Of a stretch of DNA of 64,000 nt, positions 54,461 to 64,000 are shown piece by piece. Each line of letters starts with the position of its first letter. Within the stretch, counting starts at the first letter, position 1. A program made the position numbers and the translations under genes. A model generated the notes under the pieces. The model was not told where the DNA came from and did not search any database. It saw only the letters and a list, made by a program, of their open reading frames with translations. The DNA is taken from contig NZ_LT968776.1 in the NCBI RefSeq assembly GCF_900240975.1, positions 744,001-808,000 of the forward strand, in the 5' to 3' direction. The DNA is from Mycobacterium sp. 4858 (lineage in GTDB: Bacteria; Actinomycetota; Actinomycetes; Mycobacteriales; Mycobacteriaceae).

Positions 54461-56088
54461 ATGGCATTCCCTGGCTGAGCATCCTGTGGCTGGTGCCGCT
54501 GGCGGGCTCGGTGCTCGTGATCCTGCTGCCGCCCGGGCTGCGCGGGCTCGCCAAGTGGACGGGCCTGGTCTTCGGTGTCACCACACTGGCGATCGCGGTC
54601 GTCGTCACCGTTGGCTTCAAGGCCGGGGGCAGCACTTACCAGTTCGTCGAAAGCCATTCCTGGATACCGGCCTTCGGCGCCACCTACTCCCTCGGCGTGG
54701 ACGGCATCGCGGTGGTCCTGGTGCTGCTGACCGCCGTGCTGATCCCGGTGCTGCAGGTGGCCGGCTGGAACGACGGTGGCGAAGAACGCAACCACGAAAA
54801 TGGTGACGACCCGCTTCGCCCGGCTTCGCCGACCTTGCGATCGTCACGCAGTGTGCACGCCTACGTCGCGCTGACGCTGGCGATCGAGTCGATGGTGCTG
54901 GTCTCGGTGGTGGCGCTGGACGTGCTGCTGTTCTACGTGTTCTTCGAGGCCATGCTCATCCCGATGTACTTTCTGATCGGCGGCTTCGGCGGCGGGACGG
55001 GCAGGTCACGCGCCGCGGTGAAGTTCTTGCTGTACAACCTGTTCGGCGGGCTGATCATGCTGGCCGCGGTGATCGGGCTCTACGTCGTCACCGCGCAGCA
55101 CGGTTCGGGCACGTTCGACTTCCGCGAGATCGTCGCCGGCGTCGCCTCCGGTCGCTACGGCGCCGACTCCGCGGTGTTCAAGGCGCTGTTCTTGGGCTTC
55201 ATGTTCGCGTTCGCGATCAAGGCGCCGCTGTGGCCGTTCCACCGCTGGCTGCCCGACGCCGCGGTGGAGGCCACCCCGGCGACCGCGGTGCTGATGATGG
55301 CGGTGATGGACAAGGTCGGCACCTTCGGCATGCTGCGCTACTGCCTGCAGCTCTTCCCCGGCGCCTCAACGTATTTCCGCCCCCTGATCGTCGTGCTGGC
55401 CGTCATCGGCGTCATTTACGGGGCGGTCGTGGCGATCGGGCAGACCGACATCATGCGGCTGATCGCCTACACCTCCATCTCGCACTTCGGCTTCATCATC
55501 CTGGGCATCTTCGTGATGACGAGCCAGGGGCAGAGCGGATCGACGCTCTACATGCTCAACCACGGCCTGTCCACGGCGGCGGTGTTCCTGATCGCGGGAT
55601 TCCTGATATCCCGGCACGGCAGCCGGGCGATCGCCGATTACGGCGGCGTGCAGAAGGTGGCGCCCGTCCTGGCGGGGACGTTCCTGGTCTCGGCCATGGC
55701 CACCCTGTCGCTGCCCGGCCTGGCGCCGTTCATCAGCGAATTCCTGGTCCTGCTGGGCACTTTCAACCGTTACTGGCTGGCCGCCGCGTTCGGTGTCACC
55801 GCGCTGGTGCTGTCCGCCATCTACATGCTGTGGCTCTACCAGCGCGTGATGACCGGACCGGTGGCCACCGGCAACGAGAAGATCGGTGACCTGCGAGCCC
55901 GCGAATTGCTGGTGGTCGCACCGTTGATCGCACTGTTGCTCGTTCTCGGCGTCTACCCCAAGCCGGTGCTGGACATCATCAACCCCGCCGTCGAGAACAC
56001 CATGACCACCATCGGTCAGCACGATCCCGCGCCGAGCGTGCCGGCAGTCAACCGCGTACCCCGGACAGCCGAAGGACCGCGCCAATGA
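54457..56088 (+). CDS. nuoM: NADH-quinone oxidoreductase subunit M, with in-frame palindromic insertion
   Basis: 543 residues, antiporter-like. Functional residues are visible in [22 protein letters not shown] (glutamate), [34 protein letters not shown] and [15 protein letters not shown]. Between helices near residues 106-132 the loop [35 protein letters not shown] is long and hydrophilic, and its codons include a 45-bp element with inverted ends (54803-54847). The insertion keeps the frame, so the protein should still function. GTG overlaps the nuoL stop. Confidence 0.95.
   Translation: MNGIPWLSILWLVPLAGSVLVILLPPGLRGLAKWTGLVFGVTTLAIAVVVTVGFKAGGSTYQFVESHSWIPAFGATYSLGVDGIAVVLVLLTAVLIPVLQVAGWNDGGEERNHENGDDPLRPASPTLRSSRSVHAYVALTLAIESMVLVSVVALDVLLFYVFFEAMLIPMYFLIGGFGGGTGRSRAAVKFLLYNLFGGLIMLAAVIGLYVVTAQHGSGTFDFREIVAGVASGRYGADSAVFKALFLGFMFAFAIKAPLWPFHRWLPDAAVEATPATAVLMMAVMDKVGTFGMLRYCLQLFPGASTYFRPLIVVLAVIGVIYGAVVAIGQTDIMRLIAYTSISHFGFIILGIFVMTSQGQSGSTLYMLNHGLSTAAVFLIAGFLISRHGSRAIADYGGVQKVAPVLAGTFLVSAMATLSLPGLAPFISEFLVLLGTFNRYWLAAAFGVTALVLSAIYMLWLYQRVMTGPVATGNEKIGDLRARELLVVAPLIALLLVLGVYPKPVLDIINPAVENTMTTIGQHDPAPSVPAVNRVPRTAEGPRQ
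54803..54847. repeat. 45-bp palindromic element inserted in frame in nuoM
   Basis: GTGACGA at 54803-54809 and TCGTCAC at 54841-54847 are perfect inverted termini of a 45-bp (15-codon) segment with an internal near-repeat (GCTTCGCCCGGCTTCGCC). From memory, similar elements are dispersed in M. avium-complex genomes. It encodes part of a loop of NuoM. Confidence 0.55.
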
Positions 56089-57674
56089 CCCTTCCCACCC
56101 CCAGCATCGAGTACTTCCTGCTCTGCCCGACCCTCATCGTCTTCGGCGTCGCGGTCGTCGGCGTCCTCGCGGAAGCGTTCCTGCCCAGGCGAATTCGCTA
56201 CGTCGCCCAGGTGACGCTCGCCCTGGCCGGCCTCGTCGCGGCATTCGTGGCGACCGTGGAGGTGGCCAAGTCGCTGCCGGCCTCCGGCCGGGCGGCCGTG
56301 CTGGGGGCGATGGCCATCGACCGGCCGACTCTGTACCTGCAGGGCACCGTGCTGCTGGTCGCGGTGCTGGCCGTCATCTTCATGGCCGAACGCACGCAGA
56401 CCAAGGCCCAGAGCAAGGTCGCCGCGGGGGTCGGCGCCGCCGGATCGGCCGGCCTGGACTCCTTCACCCCGCAGGCGTCCGCCGTGCCCGGCAGCGACGC
56501 CGAGCGTGACGCCGAGCGGGCCGGGGCCGCGCAGACGGAGCTGTTCCCCCTGGCCATGCTGTCGGTCGGCGGCATGATGGTCTTCCCCGCCTCCAACGAC
56601 CTGCTGACGATGTTCGTTGCGCTCGAGGTTCTTTCGCTGCCGCTGTACCTGATGTGCGGCCTGGCCCGGCATCGGCGGCTGCTGTCGCAGGAAGCGGCGA
56701 TGAAGTACTTCCTGCTGGGCGCGTTCTCCTCGGCGTTCTTCCTGTACGGCGTGGCGCTGCTGTACGGCGCGACCGGCACGCTGCTGCTGACCGGCATCCG
56801 CGACGCGCTGGCGGCGCACGGAGACACGTCGATGGCGCTGGTCGGCGTGGCCCTGCTGTCGGTCGGCCTGCTGTTCAAAGTGGGTGCGGTCCCGTTCCAT
56901 TCGTGGATCCCGGACGTCTACCAGGGCGCCCCCACCCCGATCACCGGGTTCATGGCCGCGGCCACCAAGGTCGCCGCCTTCGGCGCGCTGCTGCGGGTGG
57001 TCTATGTCGCGCTGCCACCGCTGCACGATCAATGGCGGCCGGTGCTGTGGACGATCTCGATTCTGACCATGGCGGTGGGCACCATCACCGCGGTGAACCA
57101 GACCGACGTCAAGCGCATGCTGGCGTACTCGTCGGTCGCCCACGTCGGGTTCATCCTCACCGGCGTCATCGCCGACAACCAGGCGGGGCTGTCGTCCACG
57201 CTGTTCTACCTGCTCGCCTACAGCTTCAGCACCGTCGGCGCGTTCGCCATCGTGAGCCTGATCCGCGATGCCGACGGCGTCGAGGACGCCACGCTGTCCC
57301 ATTGGGCCGGGCTCGGGCAGCGCTCGCCCATTGTGGGCGTGATGTTTTCGATGTTCCTGCTGGCCTTCGCCGGCATCCCGCTGACGAGCGGTTTCGTCAG
57401 CAAGCTCGCGGTTTTCAAGGCCGCGGCGCAGGGCGGCGCGGCGCCCCTGGTGATCATCGGTGTGGTCGCCAGCGGGATCGCCGCCTACTTCTACGTGCGG
57501 GTGATCGTGTCGATGTTCTTCACCGAGGCGACCGACGACACCCCCCACGTGGTGGAGCCCGGCATTCTGAGCAAGGCCGCGATCGCGGTGTGCGCCTTGG
57601 TCACAGTGCTTCTGGGCATTTTCCCGCAGCCGCTGCTCGACCTGGCCGACCACGCCGCCCAGCTGCTGCACTGA
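56085..57674 (+). CDS. nuoN: NADH-quinone oxidoreductase subunit N
   Basis: 529 residues with fourteen predicted helices. Conserved features: LLTMFVALEVLSLPLYLMCGL (glutamate of helix 5), LLFKVGAVPFHSWIPDVYQGAPTPITGFMAAATKVA (lysines) and DVKRMLAYSSVAHVGFI. A soluble Ala/Gly loop (KVAAGVGAAGSAGLDSF) after helix 3 is mycobacterial. It closes the nuo operon; the next gene is convergent and its stop is 2 nt away. Confidence 0.97.
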   Translation: MTLPTPSIEYFLLCPTLIVFGVAVVGVLAEAFLPRRIRYVAQVTLALAGLVAAFVATVEVAKSLPASGRAAVLGAMAIDRPTLYLQGTVLLVAVLAVIFMAERTQTKAQSKVAAGVGAAGSAGLDSFTPQASAVPGSDAERDAERAGAAQTELFPLAMLSVGGMMVFPASNDLLTMFVALEVLSLPLYLMCGLARHRRLLSQEAAMKYFLLGAFSSAFFLYGVALLYGATGTLLLTGIRDALAAHGDTSMALVGVALLSVGLLFKVGAVPFHSWIPDVYQGAPTPITGFMAAATKVAAFGALLRVVYVALPPLHDQWRPVLWTISILTMAVGTITAVNQTDVKRMLAYSSVAHVGFILTGVIADNQAGLSSTLFYLLAYSFSTVGAFAIVSLIRDADGVEDATLSHWAGLGQRSPIVGVMFSMFLLAFAGIPLTSGFVSKLAVFKAAAQGGAAPLVIIGVVASGIAAYFYVRVIVSMFFTEATDDTPHVVEPGILSKAAIAVCALVTVLLGIFPQPLLDLADHAAQLLH

Positions 57675-57676
57675 CA

Positions 57677-58141
57677 TCAGCTCAGGAACGGGCGCACGGC
57701 CAGCACGTAGGCGGCCAGCGCCACCAGCGGCGCGACCAACGGCAACCACGGCAACTGCAGCGGGGAGGACGCCGCGACCCACCCCGCGACGGTGAAGCCG
57801 ACGGCGCCGACGACGGTCGGCACGCTCCCCAGCACCACCCCGGCCCCGGCGCCGGCCGCGTGCCGGCAGACCAGGTACCCGGCGGCGCACAGCCCGGAGA
57901 GCGCGACGAACACGAGCGGCGGTTCGGACAGCACGATGGTGAGCACCGACAGCAGCACGGCAAGCGTCGCCGCGGGGCGAAACACCGTTCCCGCCACCAC
58001 CGCACCCAGCGCCGCCGCCCAGCCGGCCACCGCGGGTTCGTGCGAGCCGTCGGCAGCCAGGCCCACCATCAGCAGCCCGAACACGACGGAGAACACCGGG
58101 GCCCAGAGCCGCGGCAGTGCCGTCCCGCAGTCGCTAGCCAC
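57677..58141 (-). CDS. small integral membrane protein (Rv3162c-like)
   Basis: 154 residues with five to six hydrophobic helices in a compact fold (VFSVVFGLLMVGLAADG ... ALSGLCAAGYLVCRH ... LVAPLVALAAYVLAVRPF). No family is recognised. GTG at 58141 overlaps the end of the DUF58 gene. It is the last of the moxR3 operon, and corresponds to Rv3162c in position. Confidence 0.8.
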   Translation of the reverse strand: MASDCGTALPRLWAPVFSVVFGLLMVGLAADGSHEPAVAGWAAALGAVVAGTVFRPAATLAVLLSVLTIVLSEPPLVFVALSGLCAAGYLVCRHAAGAGAGVVLGSVPTVVGAVGFTVAGWVAASSPLQLPWLPLVAPLVALAAYVLAVRPFLS

Positions 58142-59399
58142 GCAGCCGCCCCCGCACCCGCCGGCGGCGGTCCGGTAGCACACCCATGGACTGCTCCAGC
58201 CCGCTGTCCCCTTGCCACGACACGATGTCGACGCCGACGGTGGCCATGTCGCGATACATGGCGGAGCGCTGCAGCGACCACATCCGGTCCACCAGGGGAT
58301 CCTGGTGGGCCTCGAACGGCGAGCTGTCGAGGACGTCGACGGCGATGACGACGTGGCCGCGCCTGCGCAGATCGATCAACGCGAGCGCGAACTCGGTGTC
58401 GAGCAGCGTGGAGAACGCGATGACGATCGCACCCGCGGGCATCGCCGCCCGCGGCGCCAAAGTCCCCGTCGTGCCCTCGAATCGGTCGCCGGCAGCGAGC
58501 ACCGTGTCGAGCACGCGATAGAACTGGCGCTGCCCGATGTCGGCGCCCAGCCAGCGCGGGTGGTTGCCGCCAAGGGCGACGATCCCGGCGCGGTCGCCGT
58601 GCCGCAACGCGGTCTGCACGACCTGCGCGGCACCGCGGACGACGCGCTCGGTGGCCTCAGTTGCCGGACCGGCCGGTTGCCGATACGTGTCGATCAGCAC
58701 CATCACGTCGGCGGCGCGGTCGGTGAGGCGCTGCGTGACGTGCAACTGGCCGCGCCGCGCGCTCACCGGCCAATTCACCGCGCGCAGTTGGTCTCCGGGC
58801 ACGTAGGCACGAATGTCGGCGTACTCGACGCCGGGGCCGACATGCCGGGTCAGGTGCGCGCCCAGCCGGTCGAGCAGCTCGGTCTGCGGGATGGGCGTCG
58901 ACTGCGGGGGCGTCAGGGGAAACACGATGACCTCGGCGGCGTCCACGGTGGCCGTCCCCGACAGCAACCCACCGCGCGCGAGCGCGTCCACCCGGGCCCG
59001 GATGAAGTACCGGCCCCACCGCTGCGCCGTGGCCACAACCGTCTTGGCGTGCGTCGAAGCCGGGTCCAGGATTTCGAGCTGCATTCCCTCGACGGCCGGA
59101 ACCGTGACCTCGACCGCCGAAAACCCGGTCGCCCCGCCCTCTTCCGTCGTCCACAGGCGCAGCCGCGCCCGGTCGTTCTCGAAACACCGCTGCGCATCGG
59201 GCTCGCCGTGTACGCGAATGGTCGGCACGGGGCGTTGCCAGCTGATCGAGCAGAGCACGCCGAGCAGGGGCGCAGCGAAGGCGATCAACTGCCATCGCGC
59301 GGTGATCACCGCGACGGCCAGCACCAAGCCCGCGCAGGTCGCGACGGCCCGCGTCAAGTTCGATGCGCGCCAGCGGAATTCGGCCTCACGTCCGGTCAC
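58134..59399 (-). CDS. DUF58-domain protein (Rv3163c-like)
   Basis: 421 residues. Two N-terminal transmembrane helices (ATCAGLVLAVAVITARWQLIAFAAPLLGVL), then a soluble von Willebrand A-like region containing the DUF58 signature RPYVPGDQLRAVNWPVSARRG (here as IRAYVPGDQLRAVNWPVSARRGQLHV), a degenerate MIDAS (VLIDTYRQPAG) and CAxxDVLDS-like end. These proteins partner with MoxR ATPases as substrate adaptors or chaperone targets. It starts 7 bp past the moxR gene. Confidence 0.9.
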   Translation of the reverse strand: MTGREAEFRWRASNLTRAVATCAGLVLAVAVITARWQLIAFAAPLLGVLCSISWQRPVPTIRVHGEPDAQRCFENDRARLRLWTTEEGGATGFSAVEVTVPAVEGMQLEILDPASTHAKTVVATAQRWGRYFIRARVDALARGGLLSGTATVDAAEVIVFPLTPPQSTPIPQTELLDRLGAHLTRHVGPGVEYADIRAYVPGDQLRAVNWPVSARRGQLHVTQRLTDRAADVMVLIDTYRQPAGPATEATERVVRGAAQVVQTALRHGDRAGIVALGGNHPRWLGADIGQRQFYRVLDTVLAAGDRFEGTTGTLAPRAAMPAGAIVIAFSTLLDTEFALALIDLRRRGHVVIAVDVLDSSPFEAHQDPLVDRMWSLQRSAMYRDMATVGVDIVSWQGDSGLEQSMGVLPDRRRRVRGRLRG

Positions 59400-59406
59400 A
59401 CCGCTG

Positions 59407-60377
<971 letters not shown>

Positions 60378-60381
<4 letters not shown>

Positions 60382-60860
60382 ACCTTTTCCAACTTTCGCA
60401 GAATCTCCTCCAGCGCCGCGCGGCCCGGACCGGGCCGCCGGTCACCGGTGCGCGCGACGTTGTTCGGATTGACCCATTCCCACAGTTCCGTCCCGAACAG
60501 CATCTGGCCGCTCGCCTGATACGCCACCGGGTCTTTGGATCGCCGTTGGCCGGTCGTCATCTCGTATCGACGCGCAAGCATGGGGCGCAGGTGCCGATCC
60601 CAGTCCACCCGGGTGGACTCCGACCACCGGATCGTCGTCTCGGTGGTGGACAGCCAGCGGCGCAATGAATCCCCGAGATCGTCGGGTTCGGCGTCCGCCT
60701 CGGGATGCATTCCGCGCCCGAGCACGCGACGGACGGTGAGCAGCACCAGGGCCAGTGCGCCGCCGGAGGCGGCCAGCACCACCCGGCGATCGGGTAGCAG
60801 CAGTGCGAGCAGCTCGATGCCGACGATGAAGCAGACGCCCAGGGCCAGAGTCTTTTTCAT
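60378..60860 (-). CDS. membrane protein (Rv3165c-like)
   Basis: 160 residues, the same length as Rv3165c. Two N-terminal helices (LALGVCFIVGIELLALLLP and VVLAASGGALALVLLTV), then a soluble region (DDLGDSLRRWLSTTETTIRWSESTRVDWDRHLRPMLARRYEMTTG). No enzyme motif is seen. It is coupled to both neighbours by 4-nt overlaps. Confidence 0.85.
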
Positions 60861-61813
60861 GCGGCGCTCCGTGAGCCCAGCTCGTCGAGCACCAGCTGCA
60901 GAACGCGCACCGCCATGTCGCGGTGAGCCTCGGTCATCACGTGCGGGCTGAACCGCGCCTCGGCGAACAGGTTCACCAACTGCACGGCGTTGTCGGCGTG
61001 CAGCGCGCGGTGTTCGACGGCGCGGGCCAACACCTCGGTCGGGGTGTCGAAGTCCTGCGGGACGGCGCCGGGCACGTTGGCCAGCTCGCGTTCCATCGCC
61101 GCGTAGCAGGCGATGATCGCCTCGCGAGGTTCACGGCTGGGGTCGGCCATCTCGGCCAGGCCACGTTCGGCCGCGCGCGCCAACGATTCCGAACGTGACG
61201 GTGGCGCCGGGGATTCGGCGTGATCGTCCGCGGCGGCCCCGGCGCCGGTCGCCACCGCCCGCCACCGCCGCCGCGACGCGACGACCGTCCCGGTGACGAT
61301 GACCAACAGCATCGGCACGGTGGCCGCGAGCAGGATGCCGAACATATCGCCGTTTCGCGGATGGGGCTGTGCCGGCCGGGCGTTCGCACTCTCCGACGAC
61401 GGCGCACCGCTCGCCGGCGGGGGCGGCGCCCGGCCGACGTCGTGGGAGGCCAACAGGTGGGACGCCGTCCACACGATCAGCAGCCACGCCACGATGACCG
61501 CCAGCCCGATCAGCAGCACCCGCCAGCTCGGCCGGCCCCTGCCGGTGCCGAGCATCTCCGACAGCTGACCGGCCTGGGGCGCCGCTGCCCGCGGGTCGCG
61601 CAGCCGCGCGATGACCGCGATCGTCACCAGGGCGAGCGTGACCCCGAGGGCTGCCACCACGAAAATCAGCGCCGCCCGGCTGCCGGTTGGCTCCCCACGT
61701 GCGGCGGGATGCGGGGAAGGCAGATAGCCGCGCAGGGCGGCGGAGAGGACAAGCAGCAGCACGACCAGGGCGACGGCTCGCCCCGTGGGCTTGTCCATAC
61801 CGGGCATCGGCAT
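60857..61813 (-). CDS. DUF4129-type membrane protein (Rv3166c-like)
   Basis: 318 residues. Three N-terminal or central membrane helices (VALVVLLLVLSAAL, ALIFVVAALGVTLALVTIAVIARL, VLLIGLAVIVAWLLIVWTASHLL), a fourth (MFGILLAATVPMLLVIVTGTVVAS), then a C-terminal domain (ESLARAAERGLAEMADPSREPREAIIACYAAMERELANV) that is the DUF4129 core, which in other bacteria is fused to transglutaminase. First gene of the moxR3 operon. ATG at 61813 is preferred over 61807 or 61798. Confidence 0.85.
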   Translation of the reverse strand: MPMPGMDKPTGRAVALVVLLLVLSAALRGYLPSPHPAARGEPTGSRAALIFVVAALGVTLALVTIAVIARLRDPRAAAPQAGQLSEMLGTGRGRPSWRVLLIGLAVIVAWLLIVWTASHLLASHDVGRAPPPPASGAPSSESANARPAQPHPRNGDMFGILLAATVPMLLVIVTGTVVASRRRWRAVATGAGAAADDHAESPAPPSRSESLARAAERGLAEMADPSREPREAIIACYAAMERELANVPGAVPQDFDTPTEVLARAVEHRALHADNAVQLVNLFAEARFSPHVMTEAHRDMAVRVLQLVLDELGSRSAA

Positions 61814-61992
61814 ACCACCCGACCGGTTGTTGCGGCACTGCTTTGCCTCATCCTGGCACGTCAGGCGGGAAGTTATCCACAGTCGGCGGTTCATCCACCG
61901 CGACTTCGCGTCGCGGTCGCCGATCGGCTGGAGACCCGGGACCCCGCGTTGAAATCCTCGCCAAGCGGCCCGCCCGGTGAGACACTCAGCGC

Positions 61993-62598
61993 GTGCCACC
62001 GCATCGGGACGTCGCCGCGTACGACGACCGCGCCCCCCGCTACGACCAGGGCTTTCGCGGTCGGCTGCACCACGAAATCGCCGAGCGCACCGCGCAGCTG
62101 GCCGTGGCGACCGTCACCGCCCCCGAGTATGTGCTCGACGTCGGATGCGGCACCGGCTACCTGTTGGGGCTGCTGGCCCGCCGCTACCCGGGGGCCAAAC
62201 ATCTGTGCGGGATCGACCCGGCCCCCCAGATGGTCTCCATCGCAACCGGTCTTGCCCGCGACCCGCGATTGAGCTTCACCCGCGGCGTGGCCGAGGAGCT
62301 CAACTACGCCGACCGCGCCTTCGACCTGGTCGTCAGCACCACGTCATTCGATCACTGGTCCGATCAGCTGGTGGGTCTGCTGGAGTGCGCCCGGGTGCTG
62401 CGGCCGGGTGGAAGCCTGGTGCTCGTCGACCGGTTCTCGCTGTGGCTGGTGCCGACGCTGGCCATCACCCGCCGCGGCAAGGCCCGCACCCGGCGGCGCG
62501 CCGAGCGCCTGCTGCTGCAGGCGGGATTCCGGTCGCCGAAATGGCAACGGCTGCATGCCGGGACCATCAACGCGGTCACGGCGACGAGACCGGCTTAG
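61993..62598 (+). CDS. SAM-dependent methyltransferase
   Basis: 201 residues. The Methyltransf_11 motifs are plain: VLDVGCGTGYLLGLLARRYPGA (SAM loop), GIDPAPQMV (acidic residue), VVSTTSFDHW and ARVLRPGGSLVLVD. GTG at 61993 is the first start in frame. It faces an SDR and TetR gene from the opposite strand, which overlaps its end by 4 nt. Substrate unknown. Confidence 0.88.
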   Translation: MPPHRDVAAYDDRAPRYDQGFRGRLHHEIAERTAQLAVATVTAPEYVLDVGCGTGYLLGLLARRYPGAKHLCGIDPAPQMVSIATGLARDPRLSFTRGVAEELNYADRAFDLVVSTTSFDHWSDQLVGLLECARVLRPGGSLVLVDRFSLWLVPTLAITRRGKARTRRRAERLLLQAGFRSPKWQRLHAGTINAVTATRPA

Positions 62599-63485
62599 TC
62601 GGGCTCGAACGGCCGGAAAGAGCCGTCGAGCACCTGCAGATGACCGATCGTGCGTCCGGTGACCTTCGCGGGATCGACCACCGTCAATTCCACTGCGGCC
62701 CGGGCGAATTCGTCCGCCTCGGCGGTATCGTCGAACTCCCGGGCGTAGTAGGCCAGCCCGGGGGTGAGGATCGGTTTCGACGGCGACAGGGCATTCACCG
62801 CGATGTGGTGATCGGCGAGATCGAATGCCGCGCACTGGGTCAGATGCTCGAGCGCCGCCTTGGATCCGCCGTAGCCGGGTAGCACGCCGCCGCTGCGGTC
62901 CGGGTACGGCCCGTTTCCGGGCAGCCTCGATGCCACCGAGCTGATGTTGACGATCGACCCGCGGCCCGCCTGGATCATGTCGGGGCACACCAGCTGCATC
63001 AGCTCGTAGGCGGCAAAGACGGCGATGTCGAAATGCCGGCGATACGCCGTCAGCGGGACGCTGAGGAATCCCGGCCAGCCCGGCTTGGCGGCACCGCTTG
63101 CCGGCTTGGCGGCGCCTCCCGGCTTGGCGGACTGGGCGCGAGGTTCGCCGCCGGGAGGGCGGGGCCGGCCGGGCGCGGTGAAGGCCGCGTTGTTCACCAG
63201 AATCGTGATGGGCCCCAGGGCTTCTCGCGCCGCGCCCACCAACCGGGCGACGTCCTCGCGTTCGGTCAGGTCGGCCCGGATCGCCACCGCGCGTCCGCCC
63301 GCGGCCTCGATGGCGGCGACCGTCTCGCCGATGGTTCCGGGCAACCGCTCGTCCCACACCTCCTCGGTGCGTCCCGCGACCGCGACGGCGGCGCCTTCCG
63401 CGGCGAGGGCCAGCGCGATCGCCCTGCCCAGTCCGCGGCTGCCGCCGGTGACGATCGCGGCCCGTCCGGCCAGCCGCGCCGTCAC
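62595..63485 (-). CDS. short-chain dehydrogenase with low-complexity insertion
   Basis: 296 residues. SDR motifs: TGGSRGLG near residue 11, NNAAF (N of the NAG/NNA element), ISSVAS and YGGSK (catalytic Tyr-Lys). Between NNAAFTAPG and the next helix there is an extra 30-residue Ala/Gly/Lys/Pro segment (PRAQSAKPGGAAKP) encoded by a thrice-repeated CCGGCTTGGCGG motif, unusual for SDRs. GTG at 63485 overlaps the TetR stop, so the two are co-transcribed. Confidence 0.85.
   Translation of the reverse strand: MTARLAGRAAIVTGGSRGLGRAIALALAAEGAAVAVAGRTEEVWDERLPGTIGETVAAIEAAGGRAVAIRADLTEREDVARLVGAAREALGPITILVNNAAFTAPGRPRPPGGEPRAQSAKPGGAAKPASGAAKPGWPGFLSVPLTAYRRHFDIAVFAAYELMQLVCPDMIQAGRGSIVNISSVASRLPGNGPYPDRSGGVLPGYGGSKAALEHLTQCAAFDLADHHIAVNALSPSKPILTPGLAYYAREFDDTAEADEFARAAVELTVVDPAKVTGRTIGHLQVLDGSFRPFEPD
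63077..63130. repeat. short tandem CCGGCTTGGCGG-like repeat within SDR gene
   Basis: Three CCGGCTTGGCGG-like copies in about 55 bp encode the KPG/AKP repeats of the inserted loop. Such repeats can expand or contract without breaking the frame when copies are multiples of 3. Confidence 0.6.
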
Positions 63486-64000
63486 CGCGTCACCCCGTGC
63501 ACCACGATGGCGGTGGTCTGCTCCACCCACGCATCGTCGAGCGAGTCCTCCGGGCGCAGCAGCATGCGCAGCATCGTGGCTCCCCCGATCAACTCGATCA
63601 ACCGGTCCGGATCCACATCGGGATGCGCCTCACCCCGGTCGACGGCGTCACTGAGCCGCACCCGCACCGTCGCGAACAGGTCCGCGAACCGGGACATCAC
63701 CCGGGCGTTGAGGGCGGGGTCGGCGGTCATGTCGGCCACCAGGCCCGGCAGGGCGGCGCGGACGACCGGCGTGGTGAAGACGTCGCGGGTGGCCTCGATC
63801 ATCATGCGGATGTCGGCCGCGAAGTCCCCGGCGGGCGCCTGCAGTGCGGTGGGCGCCACCGGGAAGGCCGCCTCGTGTACCAGTTCGGCCTTGCTGGACC
63901 ACCGGCGATAGAGCGCCGATTTGGTGGTTCCGGCGCGCTCGGCGACCGCCGCCAGGCTGAGGTTGGAATAGCCCATTTGGACAAGCAGTTCCGCGGTGGC
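63482..64000 (-). CDS. TetR-family regulator (5' end outside window)
   Basis: At least 172 residues; the frame remains open to the window edge. The helix-turn-helix reads GYSNLSLAAVAERAGTTKSALYRRWSSKAELVHEA, preceded by AELLVQM. The C-terminal part (PVVRAALPGLVADMTADPALNARVM ... RLIELIGGATMLRMLLRPEDS) is a TetR_C effector domain. It probably represses its own SDR operon. The start and first helix lie outside the window. Confidence 0.85.
   Translation of the reverse strand, partial: ATAELLVQMGYSNLSLAAVAERAGTTKSALYRRWSSKAELVHEAAFPVAPTALQAPAGDFAADIRMMIEATRDVFTTPVVRAALPGLVADMTADPALNARVMSRFADLFATVRVRLSDAVDRGEAHPDVDPDRLIELIGGATMLRMLLRPEDSLDDAWVEQTTAIVVHGVTR

Overview
The window reads as chromosomal DNA of a slow-growing Mycobacterium, most likely of the M. 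avium complex or a close relative. The base composition is high-GC, GTG/TTG starts and 4-nt start/stop overlaps are frequent, and the tmRNA encodes the mycobacterial tag ADSHQRDYALAA. Gene order also matches M. tuberculosis over long stretches: Rv3099c-smpB-ftsX-ftsE-Rv3103c-Rv3104c-prfB-fprA (Rv3099c to Rv3106), hisN/fadE24/fadE23/fadB4 (Rv3137 to Rv3141), Rv3143-nuoA-N (Rv3143 to Rv3158) and the moxR3 cluster (Rv3162c to Rv3166c). Ortholog names come from memory of those proteins, not from a search.

Layout. 0-3.7 kb: a DUF732 secreted protein and a small sugar cassette (epimerase/decarboxylase, UGT-type glycosyltransferase, methyltransferase). 3.7-9.4 kb: a two-domain universal stress protein, an MFS permease and three cell-wall hydrolase-like genes (M15 peptidase, serine beta-lactamase-like hydrolase, Tat-exported PGRP amidase). 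9.4-12.2 kb: an accessory stretch with a two-gene unit ending in a stand-alone 72-aa ANTAR protein behind two nearly identical leader hairpins, a secreted protein with an 18-bp repeat tail, and an AT-richer orphan gene beside the tmRNA 3' end. 12.2-20.6 kb: the conserved ssrA/smpB/ftsEX/prfB/fprA block.

20.6-25.8 kb: a nitric-oxide/hypoxia module. A group III truncated haemoglobin and a universal stress protein are divergent from a quinol-type NO reductase, a cysteine-containing membrane protein and a stomatin-like protein, with a DosR-box-like site between. 25.8-32.7 kb: hisN, fadE24-fadE23 behind a perfect 20-bp palindrome, an aldo-keto reductase and two quinone-reductase-type MDR enzymes. 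32.7-41.4 kb: a catabolic run on one strand behind a perfect 14+2+14 inverted repeat: divergent homogentisate-dioxygenase-like cupin, alpha/beta hydrolase, CoA-transferase, HMG-CoA-lyase-like enzyme, TetR regulator, acyl-CoA dehydrogenase, APH-family kinase, small DUF6285-like protein, SnoaL-like protein and YceI protein. The dehydrogenase-kinase-small protein trio resembles LvaC-LvaA-LvaB of 4-hydroxyacyl-CoA catabolism.

41.4-57.7 kb: a receiver-like protein and the complete 14-gene respiratory complex I operon nuoA-N, whose nuoM carries an apparent 45-bp in-frame palindromic insertion. 57.7-62 kb: the moxR3/DUF58/DUF4129 operon on the opposite strand. 62-64 kb: a methyltransferase, a short-chain dehydrogenase and a TetR regulator cut by the window end.

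The strongest candidates for something undescribed are the mini-ANTAR unit with tandem leader hairpins (about 9.45-10.03 kb) and the putative mycobacterial 4-hydroxyacyl-CoA (Lva/ACAD11-like) operon (32.7-40.8 kb).
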